DNA of 35,499 nt from the NCBI GenBank assembly GCA_002704825.1, contig PAIY01000107.1, positions 1 to 35,499 of the forward strand. The letters are read 5' to 3'. Both the position numbers and the translations under genes were made by a program. This document shows positions 14,907 through 23,773 of this stretch, one piece after another (within the stretch, counting starts at the first letter, position 1; every line of letters begins with the position of its first letter). The notes under the pieces were generated by a model. The model worked only from the letters and a program-made list of their open reading frames with translations, was not told where the DNA came from and did no database searches. Source of the DNA: Phycisphaeraceae bacterium (GTDB lineage Bacteria > Planctomycetota > Phycisphaerae > Phycisphaerales > Phycisphaeraceae).

Positions 14907-17900
14907 ATGGCGGTTGTTTCTGTCAGTGATATTGCTGAAAGTTCGCACGTGACGGATCACAAATCGGACAACCCAACGCCCGATCCTCAGGACGCCCCGG
15001 AAGCCCCGGATACCTCGGAAGCCCAGCCGCAGGAAGCGTTGTCACTTGAGGATCATCTCCAGGGCATCCTCGATCAGATCGAGGAAGCCGAGCCGGGTCT
15101 GCTCGAAGCGGATCAGCTGATCGGAGACGATGGCAAGCCGCGCTTTGTTCCCAAGCCTAAGCCTAAGCCCGAGCCCGAGCCCAAACCCAAAGTAGAGTCA
15201 CCCAAACAAGCTGCTGCTGCCCCTGCAGAGACCGCCAAACCTCAAACGACACCCGAAGCGCCAGCTGCCTCATCAAGCCACGAACCCATCGAGGAAGATG
15301 AGTTGGCTGCCCTGATCAATCAGGCGATCGACCAGGCTTCGAGCACCGATGCGCCCCAAAACGACACACCGACGCCTGCCCAGATGCCCCAGGCCAGTGA
15401 TGAGGAACTGAGTCGCGCGGTGGATCGTGATATTGATCACGCTGTCGAGCAGGCTGCCCAAGCCAAACCCGTCAAGACACCGCCAACCAAACGGGCCCAA
15501 GTCCGCAAGCGTGCGGAATTTGATCCGGCCAGCAATTTCGTGCCCATCGAGCCCGACCAGTTGGAAAGCGCCATCGACGAAGCGTTCTCCAACCCGATTC
15601 CGCATAACCAAAACGCACCAGCAGCGGCGCAACCGACAGCAGAAAAAGCGGCAGCACAGGAACAACAACCGCAGGAAGCGGCTGGCCAACCATCGACTCA
15701 GCCAACCAAGCGCATTGAAGTCCCCGAACGGGCTTCGTTCGATCCGGCCAGCAATTTCGTGCCGATTGAACCGGATCAACTCGAAAGCGCGATTGACGAG
15801 GCCTTTTCCAATCCGATCCCGCATAATCCAGACGCACCTGCCAAGCCTGCACCTCAAGTTGCCCAGAAGCAGGAAGTCAAGCCGACCACGCCAGAGTCTG
15901 CGGAACCTGCTGCTGCAACACCCCCCGCGCCTGCCGATGCATCCGCCGATCCCTTGGCTGGTGTGGCAGATGATGCGAAAATGAGCAATGACGATCTGGA
16001 CGCGCTCTTTGACGCCATCAGCCAGGTCGCGGATACATCCGATGCCAAGGCACCCGATTCGTCCCACCCCGCGGCCGCTGATCCATTAGCTGGTCTGGCT
16101 GATGATGCGAAAATGAGTAACGACGATCTGGATGCGCTCTTTGACAGTGTCGATACCGTCACCGCGTCGGATCAGGATCAGGCACCAGCCACACCTGAGC
16201 CCGCTGCCGCTGCTCCAGTCGAACCCGCCAAGTCCAGGACACTGGATCAAGTGGATGACTTTGACCGGCTAAGCAACGATGATTTGGATGCGCTCTTTGC
16301 TGACCCCGATTCGCTTCTTGCTGAACAGGCAGAACAACAGGCACAGGAAGCAGCAAGTCAGGATACTGAAGCTCAATTCAACGAAGACGATTTCAGCAGT
16401 GCTTGGGACAGTGTTCTGACACAGGCACAGAGCGAACTGGCCAAAATCGCTGAGGACAAAATTGCCAAGCAAAAGGAACGCGAAGCACGCAAGCTTGAGA
16501 ACCTGCGGGCCAAGGCCAAGGACAATCCCAATCTTGAGCAACTGCTTGCCGACACCGAGCAAAGCGTCTTTGATGACCAGGACTTTGCCAACCAGTGGGA
16601 CCAGGTACTCAGTGAAGCACGTACGCAACTCAACCAGATGGTGGGTAGCAACAAGCCTGCCGACTCCGCAGCCGACACCGGCAATGGTGGCAAGCTCAGC
16701 AATGAAGACCTGACCGACCAACTCGACAACCTGTTGGCAGAAGTGCAGGCTCAAGCAGAGTCCTCCGAATCGTTTGAGTCATTGAATGATGACCAGTTCT
16801 CTGATGCTTTGGACAACGTGCTCAATCAAGCCAAGGCCGAGTTGTCGCGCATCACCGATGAAAAACTCAAACGTCACCAGGAAAGCCAGGCCCAGAAGAT
16901 TCAGACCATTCGTGAAAGTCTGACCAATGATGAATTGGCCTCAGAACTTGATGGCCTGATCAACCACGCGTTGGAGAAACACGAAGCCGCCGAAGCTGCT
17001 GCCGCCGAGAATGAAGTGGACGCCTCACTGGACGAAGCCGACTTTGCCTTAGCATGGGACGACGTGCTCGGCCAGGCCAAGACCGAACTCAGTCGTCTTG
17101 CCAAAGAGAAGAAACAACGCCAGGAAACCCGTGCTCAGGTACGTGAGCAATCACCGCAAGCCGATACCGCCACGCCAGCCGCAGCCGCCCCAACTCAGGA
17201 CAATCCGGACGCCTCGGTGGACTTGGCATCTGAACTTGACGCCCTGTTTGCTGACGCCGTACAAGTTCCCGGTGAGCCTTCAACTGACGCCAATGCCGCA
17301 CCTGCTCCACAAGATGCCGACACCAAGCAGACACTGAATAACGATGCGTTGGCCAATGAACTTGAAAGTCTGATGAGTCAGGCCATGCAAGGCGCATCCA
17401 AACCTGATGCACCAGTTGATGCTTCTGCGGACGAATCGCAAGCTGCCAATGTCACAGCAGACGAAATTCAGGAACTCGTCGACACCGACAAGTTCGAATC
17501 ACCTGAAGTTGACCAACAAGCTGCTCACGCTCCCGTAGCACATGATCCTGCCATGGATGAACCGCAGGATCCCTCAGCCATGATCAATCACATCGATTCG
17601 CTATTGGCAGAGCATGCCAGCGAAGCGGTGTCGGACATGTTTGAAACGCCGGAGAAAATCGCAGAACACGGCCTCAGCGACGAAGACCTCGAAGCAGCGT
17701 TCCAGTCGCCTGAACAGGTTCTTCAAAATCTCCAGGAAGCCAGCCAGAACACCTCGCAGGCCAAAGAGGAACAGGAACAACAGGCTGCCGCTCAGGCATC
17801 CACACCAGTCCCTGAAGCGCCCCAGGCTGAAGCTGCCCAGGACCACGAAGTCGACGATGAGCTGGAAGGTTTCTTCGAAGCCCCCGACGAACTCAACGAA

Positions 17901-18443
17901 CAGGCAGCACCGGTCGCTGCAGAGCAAGCCATTCCCGCAGCCGAACTGGCCGAAGAAGCGCTCGAGGTCGGGCATGACGATGCTGATGACTTGATGGGCG
18001 ATTTTGAAAGTCCCGAAGAAGCCGTCCAATCGGACACAGGGCATGAATCCATTGCAGTGGAAATGGCCTACGAAGCTGCTGATCAAGTCCAACCGCCCCA
18101 GGCAGAGCAAGCCGAACAGGCCGTTGCTATCGAAGCAGACAAGTCGATCCAAGAAGCAGATGAATTCGCGGAACCTGTCGAGAAAAAGCCCAGCTTCATC
18201 ACTCGTCTCATGGCCAAGCTCAAACCACTGGGCAAACTCTCAGGCACGCTTTCGGTTCTGCTTGCCAACCTGCTCAAACAACTCGGCCCATTCCTTAACA
18301 AAATCTGTGCGATGATCAACGGCCCCCTGCTGCGTCTGAACAAAGGCACCCGCGACATCGTCGGCTACGTCGGCCTCGTTCAACTCTTCTTCGGCGTGAT
18401 CCTCTTCTTCGTCTTCTTCAAAAACTGGCTCTTTGGTGCTTGA
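14907..18443 (+). CDS. Large acidic repeat protein with C-terminal membrane anchor
   Basis: 1178 residues, rich in Asp, Glu, Ala, Gln and Pro, with no signal peptide and no recognised enzyme domain. Modules: a KP/EP stretch near residues 80-90; short helical units at 129-149 and 164-183; two identical 30-residue units at 205-234 and 278-307 (FDPASNFVPIEPDQ...); SNDDLDALF-type units at about 360, 404, 456, 598, 673 and 811; and four longer helical units with the pattern DDF-x3-WD-x-VL-x2-A-x2-EL near 493, 557, 628 and 709, tailed by Lys/Arg/Gln. Further EAP-x-ELxE and FESPEE-type units lie near 900-1060. The C-terminus has an amphipathic/hydrophobic region (about 1105-1140) and one strong TM helix (1151-1171). 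It is probably a cytoplasmic, tail-anchored scaffold. The start is uncertain because there is no Shine-Dalgarno. Confidence 0.8.
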   Translation: MAVVSVSDIAESSHVTDHKSDNPTPDPQDAPEAPDTSEAQPQEALSLEDHLQGILDQIEEAEPGLLEADQLIGDDGKPRFVPKPKPKPEPEPKPKVESPKQAAAAPAETAKPQTTPEAPAASSSHEPIEEDELAALINQAIDQASSTDAPQNDTPTPAQMPQASDEELSRAVDRDIDHAVEQAAQAKPVKTPPTKRAQVRKRAEFDPASNFVPIEPDQLESAIDEAFSNPIPHNQNAPAAAQPTAEKAAAQEQQPQEAAGQPSTQPTKRIEVPERASFDPASNFVPIEPDQLESAIDEAFSNPIPHNPDAPAKPAPQVAQKQEVKPTTPESAEPAAATPPAPADASADPLAGVADDAKMSNDDLDALFDAISQVADTSDAKAPDSSHPAAADPLAGLADDAKMSNDDLDALFDSVDTVTASDQDQAPATPEPAAAAPVEPAKSRTLDQVDDFDRLSNDDLDALFADPDSLLAEQAEQQAQEAASQDTEAQFNEDDFSSAWDSVLTQAQSELAKIAEDKIAKQKEREARKLENLRAKAKDNPNLEQLLADTEQSVFDDQDFANQWDQVLSEARTQLNQMVGSNKPADSAADTGNGGKLSNEDLTDQLDNLLAEVQAQAESSESFESLNDDQFSDALDNVLNQAKAELSRITDEKLKRHQESQAQKIQTIRESLTNDELASELDGLINHALEKHEAAEAAAAENEVDASLDEADFALAWDDVLGQAKTELSRLAKEKKQRQETRAQVREQSPQADTATPAAAAPTQDNPDASVDLASELDALFADAVQVPGEPSTDANAAPAPQDADTKQTLNNDALANELESLMSQAMQGASKPDAPVDASADESQAANVTADEIQELVDTDKFESPEVDQQAAHAPVAHDPAMDEPQDPSAMINHIDSLLAEHASEAVSDMFETPEKIAEHGLSDEDLEAAFQSPEQVLQNLQEASQNTSQAKEEQEQQAAAQASTPVPEAPQAEAAQDHEVDDELEGFFEAPDELNEQAAPVAAEQAIPAAELAEEALEVGHDDADDLMGDFESPEEAVQSDTGHESIAVEMAYEAADQVQPPQAEQAEQAVAIEADKSIQEADEFAEPVEKKPSFITRLMAKLKPLGKLSGTLSVLLANLLKQLGPFLNKICAMINGPLLRLNKGTRDIVGYVGLVQLFFGVILFFVFFKNWLFGA

Positions 18444-18498
18444 GCTTTTTCACAAGACAGATCAAGACATTTTTCATCACATATGATTCACCATGTTC

Positions 18499-18561
18499 CA
18501 TTTACCCGCATCGCTTGCGATGCGTTTGATATGCGCGCATCACAAGTGATGCGGCTAAATG
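18499..18561. repeat. Nested palindromic element between convergent genes
   Basis: Arm 18499-18524 is complementary to 18536-18561 at 23 of 26 positions. Each arm contains its own smaller palindrome (CGCATCGCTTGCGATGCG and CGCATCACAAGTGATGCG). It lies between the ends of the acidic repeat protein gene and gatB, where it could serve as a two-way terminator, though neither side has a clear T-run. No gene is seen in 18444-18603. Confidence 0.65.
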
Positions 18562-18603
18562 TGCGATCTCATGGCAAAAACACCTTGAAAATAAACCTTA
18601 AAA

Positions 18604-20121
18604 TCACCCCTGAAGCTTCTTCTTGATCATCTCGGTGACGACCTTGGGGTTGGCGGAGCCCTTGGAGAGTTTCATGATCTGGCCCATGAGCATGCCGATG
18701 GCTTTGTCCTTGCCTGCCTTGATGTCTTCAACGGCTTTGGCGCACTTGGGGTCGGCAACCACTTGATCGATCATCGCATCCAGCGCACCGGTGTCCGACA
18801 CCTGAATGAGCTTGTGATCATTAGCCAACTCCTCAGCAGAATCGCCGGGGTTTTCGCAACACAGGTTAAACAGATCCGCAGCGGCAGTGGAACTGATCTT
18901 GTCATCATCAGCAAGCTTGGCAATGTCGTGAATCTGCCCGGCGGTAATGCCCAACTGGTCCATTTCGACACCAAATTCATTGGCGCGCTTGGCGGCATAG
19001 TTGAGCAGAATCGCAGCAGCACGCTTGGCGCTGGTCCCCGTTTTCAAGACCGCATCAAACAACGCGGTCGTTGCAGGCTCAGCAAGCAACGCATCAATCT
19101 GCTTGTCGTTCAACCCCAATTCCTCGGCATAACGCTTGCGCTTGACCAACGGCAACTCGGGCAACTGAGCACGCAGCGTGTCAATATGCTCCTGGCTGAT
19201 CGTCACAGGCACAAGGTCCGGATCGGGGAAGTACCGATACTCGTCCTCGTCTTCCTTGTGACGCTGAAGCGTGGTCTGCATCTTGGTGTCATCCCAACCA
19301 CGTGTGGACTTGCTGCGAGCGCCCATCACTTCGCCGGTCTGCATCCATTCATCAATCTGGCGTTCGTACTCGTATGCAATCGAACCATACACCGCTTTGA
19401 AGCTGTTGAGATTTTTGATTTCTGCAATCGGCGTTTTGTAGGTCTTGCCATCCTTGGTGATGATGACGTTGATGTTGGGTTCAAAACGGATATGACCCAT
19501 CTGCATGACACCTTGAGACACGCCGATGTGACGAACGATGTCACGCAACGTCTGGCCAAACATGACGGCTTCGTCAGGTGTTTCAAAGTCGGGATAGGTC
19601 ACGATCTCAAGCAACGGCGTACCAGCACGATTAAGGTCCACGATCGAGTGATCGATGGCAACCCCGCCGGGCGCTTCGTGAGCGAGTTTACCCGCGTCTT
19701 CTTCCAGATGAGCACGCAGGATGCGTATGGTCTTGGTCGGTGCCTCGGGTTCAGCGTTAACCGGGATTTCGATTTCACCTTCGCCACAGATCGGCAGGTC
19801 ATACTGACTGATCTGGTAATTCTTGGGAAGGTCCGGATAGTAATAACTCTTGCGATCCCACTTGGTGAAGTTGGCGATCTTGCAACCCAGCGCCAGGCCA
19901 ACCTTGATGGACATGTCCACCGCCGCTTTGTTGATCACCGGCAGGACACCGGGCATGCCGATGACCACGGGGTCAATGATGCTGTTGGGCTCGGAGTGGT
20001 GATAATCGGGATGCGCGACATTGGGGACGGACGTGAACATCTTGGTCTTCGTCGCCAATTCAACGTGAATTTCCATCCCCACCATCAGGCGGGCGTCGAG
20101 GCCGGGGTACGATGCAACCAT
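18604..20121 (-). CDS. gatB: Asp-tRNA(Asn)/Glu-tRNA(Gln) amidotransferase subunit B
   Basis: 505 residues. GatB is the kinase/amidation subunit of the GatCAB complex, which converts mischarged Glu-tRNA(Gln) or Asp-tRNA(Asn) to the Gln or Asn form in the cytoplasm. Signatures: GMEIHVELATKTKMF near the start, GMPGVLPVINKAAVDMSIK, KSYYYPDLPKNYQISQYDLP (the family's best-known motif), HLEEDAGKL, DLNRAGTPLLEIVTYPDF, EPNINV and RYFPDPDLVP. The C-terminal YqeY-like tail domain is present. It is slightly longer than the usual 475-480 residues. AGGAG lies about seven bases before the ATG, supporting this start. gatA and gatC are not in the window. Confidence 0.97.
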   Translation of the reverse strand: MVASYPGLDARLMVGMEIHVELATKTKMFTSVPNVAHPDYHHSEPNSIIDPVVIGMPGVLPVINKAAVDMSIKVGLALGCKIANFTKWDRKSYYYPDLPKNYQISQYDLPICGEGEIEIPVNAEPEAPTKTIRILRAHLEEDAGKLAHEAPGGVAIDHSIVDLNRAGTPLLEIVTYPDFETPDEAVMFGQTLRDIVRHIGVSQGVMQMGHIRFEPNINVIITKDGKTYKTPIAEIKNLNSFKAVYGSIAYEYERQIDEWMQTGEVMGARSKSTRGWDDTKMQTTLQRHKEDEDEYRYFPDPDLVPVTISQEHIDTLRAQLPELPLVKRKRYAEELGLNDKQIDALLAEPATTALFDAVLKTGTSAKRAAAILLNYAAKRANEFGVEMDQLGITAGQIHDIAKLADDDKISSTAAADLFNLCCENPGDSAEELANDHKLIQVSDTGALDAMIDQVVADPKCAKAVEDIKAGKDKAIGMLMGQIMKLSKGSANPKVVTEMIKKKLQG

Positions 20122-20193
20122 GTGGCTGCTCCTTGCATCAAGTCAGGTACAAAATTGCCAAGTGTGGATTTTAGCGTTTTTCAGGCTTAGATG

Positions 20194-20221
20194 TTTACCA
20201 GGCAGGCTGGATCGCTAAACT
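20194..20221 (+). promoter_or_regulatory. Candidate promoter of the STAND NTPase locus
   Basis: TTTACC (20194-20199), a 16-nt spacer and TAAACT (20216-20221) resemble -35/-10 boxes. The -10 ends six bases before the ATG at 20228 and there is no Shine-Dalgarno, pointing to a leaderless start. Confidence 0.4.
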
Positions 20222-20227
20222 ACCAAT

Positions 20228-20824
20228 ATGACAGCAACGGGGTATGTCAACAAACTGGCCAATCTTGCCCGGGGAATCATTGAAACAGGTGCCACGGGTG
20301 CGACTGTCGCGCCATTGGTGGCAGGCGGTATTTGTACCATTGCAACGGGTTCGGTTGCTTGTACCGCGACAGCGGGACTGCTGGTGATTCTGGCAGGCGC
20401 GTCGGGCATCAAGCTGTACCAGGAATGGGCGAACAAGACCCAGATTGATCAACTGGCTCAGAAGATTGAACAGCTGAGAGAACAGCCCAATAACGAGCTC
20501 CAGTCCTTGCAGGCATTGGCAGCCGAACTGGGGATTGACGATCCACAAGTGGAATGCGAAACAAGCCCCTTAGCATTGCTGGCAAAAATTCTACAAACGC
20601 CTGTTGATCATGAGTTGGGTGCCATCTTTGATGGCGATGCCCATTCGCCGTTGACGGTCACGCAGTACATCATGGATCACAGCGATCGCTTTGCCCGTTT
20701 GCCGGGACAAGTCCGTGTGCAGATCACGACGTTACGGGCGATTTACGAGTCTCTGCAACAACTCAAGAAAAATCTGCTCAATGAGTACAGGCAAACACAA
20801 AACAGAATTCTGCAGGCCGTCTAA
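20228..20824 (+). CDS. Hydrophobic/coiled-coil N-terminal ORF of the STAND NTPase locus
   Basis: 198 residues ending in TAA (20822-20824). The N-terminus has a Gly/Ala/Thr-rich hydrophobic stretch (about 21-61), long enough for one membrane helix or a two-helix hairpin. A predicted coiled-coil follows (about 66-107: TQIDQLAQKIEQLREQ), then a helical region with no recognised domain. The same frame stays open past the TAA directly into the NTPase ORF, so this may be the N-terminal part of a single ancestral protein. By analogy with STAND/NLR architecture the hydrophobic part could be a membrane-acting effector; this is inference only. It starts six bases after a -10-like TAAACT. Confidence 0.75.
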   Translation: MTATGYVNKLANLARGIIETGATGATVAPLVAGGICTIATGSVACTATAGLLVILAGASGIKLYQEWANKTQIDQLAQKIEQLREQPNNELQSLQALAAELGIDDPQVECETSPLALLAKILQTPVDHELGAIFDGDAHSPLTVTQYIMDHSDRFARLPGQVRVQITTLRAIYESLQQLKKNLLNEYRQTQNRILQAV

Positions 20825-20842
20825 ATCAAGCCTGAACTGGAA

Positions 20843-23122
20843 TTGCCCGAGCCCCAGTTAACCGGTCGTATCGCCCAGTCGTTTCGCTACACCTCCATGC
20901 GTGTCCCCATGTTCGGCCGAAATGCCGAATTGCTCGAATTGGAAACGTTCCTTAATGCCCAACCTGCCGAGGACCAGCGTGGCCCTGACCTGCTCTGGTG
21001 GCTGTGGACCGGTCCCGGTGGTATGGGTAAATCGCGACTTGCCTACGAGTTTTGCCAACGCGTCAAAGAAAAACAGCTTCACCTGAACCATGAAGACTGG
21101 ACCGTCGGCTTTTTAACCAATCAGGCCAAGACCAGTTTCAATGACTGGGCCAAATGGCAGATCACCGGCCCAACCCTCATTGTGGTCGACTATGTCGAAT
21201 CAGCCGCAACGCAGATCGGCGAAGCGTTAAAGAGCATTTATCACGCGGACAATGACGATTTACGCAAGTATCCCATTCGTTTTTTACTGCTAGAACGCGA
21301 TACCAATGACCGGTGGGTGGATCAATTCACCGCCATCAGCGCCGGTGTTCGTGAAGCTGTTGAAGCGACGGCGTATCGGTTGCCTGATCAGGCACAAGCC
21401 CGAGTTCCTTCGCGCGAACTCAAGCCCCTGGATGACGATTCGCTTTGGAACAGCTTCGCCTGGATCGCAAGTGAGCAAGGGGGCAACATTGCAAATGACG
21501 ATGAACTACTGACCACACTAAAGGAACTCGATGCGCATCATCGCCCATTTTATGCAGCCATCGCAGGATTAGCCGTTCAGCAGCAGTTGCATGACCAGCA
21601 GCATCCCAATTTACGTCAATGGGATCAGGCCAAACTCATGGAGTTTGTCATTCACCGGGAAGTGGAACACTGGCGTAACGGTCAACCCAAGGTAGACGAT
21701 AAGCATGCCAACTTGCTGACGCTGGCAACGCTATGCGGTGGCCTGCCGGATAAGCCCGGATTTTGGACGCAAGCTGAATTCATTCATGATTTCGAAGCTA
21801 TTCTGCCTTGCGACGTGGTGGATCAAGCTCAACGTGCCGCACTCGCCGAATTTGCCGGCAGTGCTGTGCAACAACAAGCATGGCTCCCCGATCTGGAACC
21901 TGATATTTTAAGTGAAATCTGGGTGCTGTCCCGTTTGGCTGCCGATACCGGCGCGATTATCGACAAGGTGACACACAAACCCTACACCGATCCGGAAAAC
22001 ATGGTGTCGGATACACAGGCATTGATCCGACTGGCCTGGGTTCTTAATTACTATAATGTGGGGATATTTTGCATACGTTGCATCAATGATTTTCCCCATC
22101 ACAACCAGTTGTTGGCGTTGTTATCAATTGTCCCCAATGAAACAAGCAATCCGATACCCGGCGATGGCCTGCCGCCGGCCCCGTCGCAATGGTCTACCAT
22201 TGATGCCTGGGGTTATATGGTTGTTGATTCTGCCCATCGTCTTGTGGCTTTAGAAAATGATACAACCTCAAATGTACTACTTGATTTGCTAAAAAAACAC
22301 ATTGATCACAGACATGATCATGAGAAGCGTGCGGTCCAATTGCATATTGCTTATGCACAAGCCTTGTTTAACCGCGCTGTGGCCTACGAGGAATTGACTC
22401 TACCTCAATATGAGTTGGCAATCAAAGATTATTCTACCGTCATTGAGATGGAAGAGGCCCCAAATGATTACCGTGTCAAGGCTTTGATTAACCGTGGGAG
22501 CCTTTATGAACAATTGGAGCCTCCACAATCTGCGCAATCAATAGAAGACTGCACTACGGTTATCAATATGCGGGACGCATCAGCTGATCAACTCACCAGA
22601 GCACTAATTAATCGTGGAATGACATACGGTCAGTTATCACCTTCTCGAACAGATCTGGAAATTCAAGACTACACAGCTGTTATTGAGATGGAAGACACGC
22701 CAGCCAATCAGTACGTCAACGCCTTATGTTATAGGGCAATGACATATGCTCAAACAGATCAAATTGCTTGGGCTGGATTTGATTTTGCTACAGGTTTGAT
22801 TTTGCCCCAAGTACAGACTGATTGCTCAGAACAAAACAAAAATACATTCGTATACAACGCATGTGAGTTCTGTGACAAGCAGCTAAATTCCATAGAACAG
22901 GCAACGAGCTTTTTACAGCAATATGCAATGCTACCAATTGAGACACTGGATGAAAAAATAAGGCCACTGGTTACATTGGGAGCGTTGTTAAATGAACGAG
23001 AACGCTCGAATTTGGCGAAGTTGTTCTATCAAGAGGCAATGCGAATGGCGCAGGAGGCCAATGATTCGGAGCAAATAAAACAAATGACACTACTCCTCAA
23101 CAACCATGGAGACACTGAATGA
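20843..23122 (+). CDS. STAND-type P-loop NTPase with C-terminal 40-residue TPR-like repeats
   Basis: 759 residues if started at TTG 20843; the first ATG is at 20897 and neither start has a convincing Shine-Dalgarno. FGRNAELLELETFL precedes the Walker A motif GPGGMGKS at 57-64. Walker B is TLIVVDYVES at 111-120 with D116, followed by RFLLLERD. This arrangement is typical of STAND ATPases, which act as ligand-triggered signalling switches. A helical region follows (about 200-480). Then come repeats of exactly 40 residues starting at residues 507, 547, 587 and 627 (ALFNRAVAYEEL, ALINRGSLYEQL, ALINRGMTYGQL, ALCYRAMTYAQT), TPR-like and probably the sensor. The repeat region is visibly more AT-rich than the NTPase part. 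The frame is continuous with the upstream ORF apart from one TAA, so this may be a broken or readthrough gene. Confidence 0.82.
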   Translation: MPEPQLTGRIAQSFRYTSMRVPMFGRNAELLELETFLNAQPAEDQRGPDLLWWLWTGPGGMGKSRLAYEFCQRVKEKQLHLNHEDWTVGFLTNQAKTSFNDWAKWQITGPTLIVVDYVESAATQIGEALKSIYHADNDDLRKYPIRFLLLERDTNDRWVDQFTAISAGVREAVEATAYRLPDQAQARVPSRELKPLDDDSLWNSFAWIASEQGGNIANDDELLTTLKELDAHHRPFYAAIAGLAVQQQLHDQQHPNLRQWDQAKLMEFVIHREVEHWRNGQPKVDDKHANLLTLATLCGGLPDKPGFWTQAEFIHDFEAILPCDVVDQAQRAALAEFAGSAVQQQAWLPDLEPDILSEIWVLSRLAADTGAIIDKVTHKPYTDPENMVSDTQALIRLAWVLNYYNVGIFCIRCINDFPHHNQLLALLSIVPNETSNPIPGDGLPPAPSQWSTIDAWGYMVVDSAHRLVALENDTTSNVLLDLLKKHIDHRHDHEKRAVQLHIAYAQALFNRAVAYEELTLPQYELAIKDYSTVIEMEEAPNDYRVKALINRGSLYEQLEPPQSAQSIEDCTTVINMRDASADQLTRALINRGMTYGQLSPSRTDLEIQDYTAVIEMEDTPANQYVNALCYRAMTYAQTDQIAWAGFDFATGLILPQVQTDCSEQNKNTFVYNACEFCDKQLNSIEQATSFLQQYAMLPIETLDEKIRPLVTLGALLNERERSNLAKLFYQEAMRMAQEANDSEQIKQMTLLLNNHGDTE

Positions 23123-23146
23123 TCCATCCTTAGGTCGGGTGGTGTT

Positions 23147-23737
23147 TTACGGCATGGCATACATGTTTGAGCCGGCTTTTTTGAGTCGGCCCTGACGCAC
23201 AAGTTCTTCCCAGACTTCGCGGGGGAACTCGGGGGGCGGGGTGATGCCGACAATGTTGCTGTTACCACCCCCTGAGAGTGGGCTGCGTCCCAGGCGGGAG
23301 ACATCGTCGAGGCGTGTGAGTTTATAGCGGCGTTTGAACTGGTTCATCGCATGGCGGAGATACGGGCCGTCGAACTGCTTGGCTGGCTGAGCGGGTTCTG
23401 CCTGAGTCGGGGTGGGCATCGGCTTGGGTGGTGTTGGTCGGTCTTCAGGCTTGGGTTTGCGGGGGTAGTTGCCCAGATTCAAATCACCGAGAAACAGAGC
23501 GAGTTTTTCAATGCTGCGTGCCTTGGTGATCTTCTCCCAATGGGCAGGATCGGCATCGGTATTGTTCAGCGCCTTGATCACGCGATCCCACAGCGACTTC
23601 TGCTTGGCCGGTGAATCAGCCAGGTAAAGCTCGCTGACCATCTCACCGAGTTTCTGCGTCATGGCAGTGTCGATGTTCTGGTAATAGCGTTTAACGATCT
23701 TACTTTGATGGCTTGATAAATCGCGGCCTTTGGCCAT
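23147..23737 (-). CDS. Conserved hypothetical protein, planctomycete type
   Basis: 196 residues. The N-terminal segment (AKGRDLSSHQSKIVKRYYQN) is one I recall from planctomycete proteins of unknown function. A helical first half (to about residue 95) is followed by a Pro/Lys-rich linker (YPRKPKPEDRPTPPKPMPTP) and a C-terminal helical part ending LVRQGRLKKAGSNMYAMP. It is basic overall and has no signal peptide or TM helix, so it is probably cytoplasmic; the function is unknown. GGAG lies about eight bases before the ATG. It converges with the STAND NTPase gene 24 bp away, and no clear terminator lies between them. Confidence 0.8.
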   Translation of the reverse strand: MAKGRDLSSHQSKIVKRYYQNIDTAMTQKLGEMVSELYLADSPAKQKSLWDRVIKALNNTDADPAHWEKITKARSIEKLALFLGDLNLGNYPRKPKPEDRPTPPKPMPTPTQAEPAQPAKQFDGPYLRHAMNQFKRRYKLTRLDDVSRLGRSPLSGGGNSNIVGITPPPEFPREVWEELVRQGRLKKAGSNMYAMP

Positions 23738-23773
23738 GTGGAGGGCTCCGTTGGGTTGTTTAATTTTTCTGTC

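Noticed and set aside
15151..15195. Short tandem repeat of AAGCCT/GAGCCC-type units
   Set aside because: In-frame coding for a KPKPKPEPEPKPK linker in the acidic protein; explained by protein composition, not a separate element.
15273..16067. 264-residue minus-strand open frame, Arg/Cys/Leu-rich
   Set aside because: Antisense to the acidic repeat protein; its repeats mirror that gene's repeats.
18763..20190. 475-residue open frame on the plus strand opposite gatB
   Set aside because: Lies wholly antisense to a clear gatB and has no recognisable motif; a shadow of gatB codon usage.
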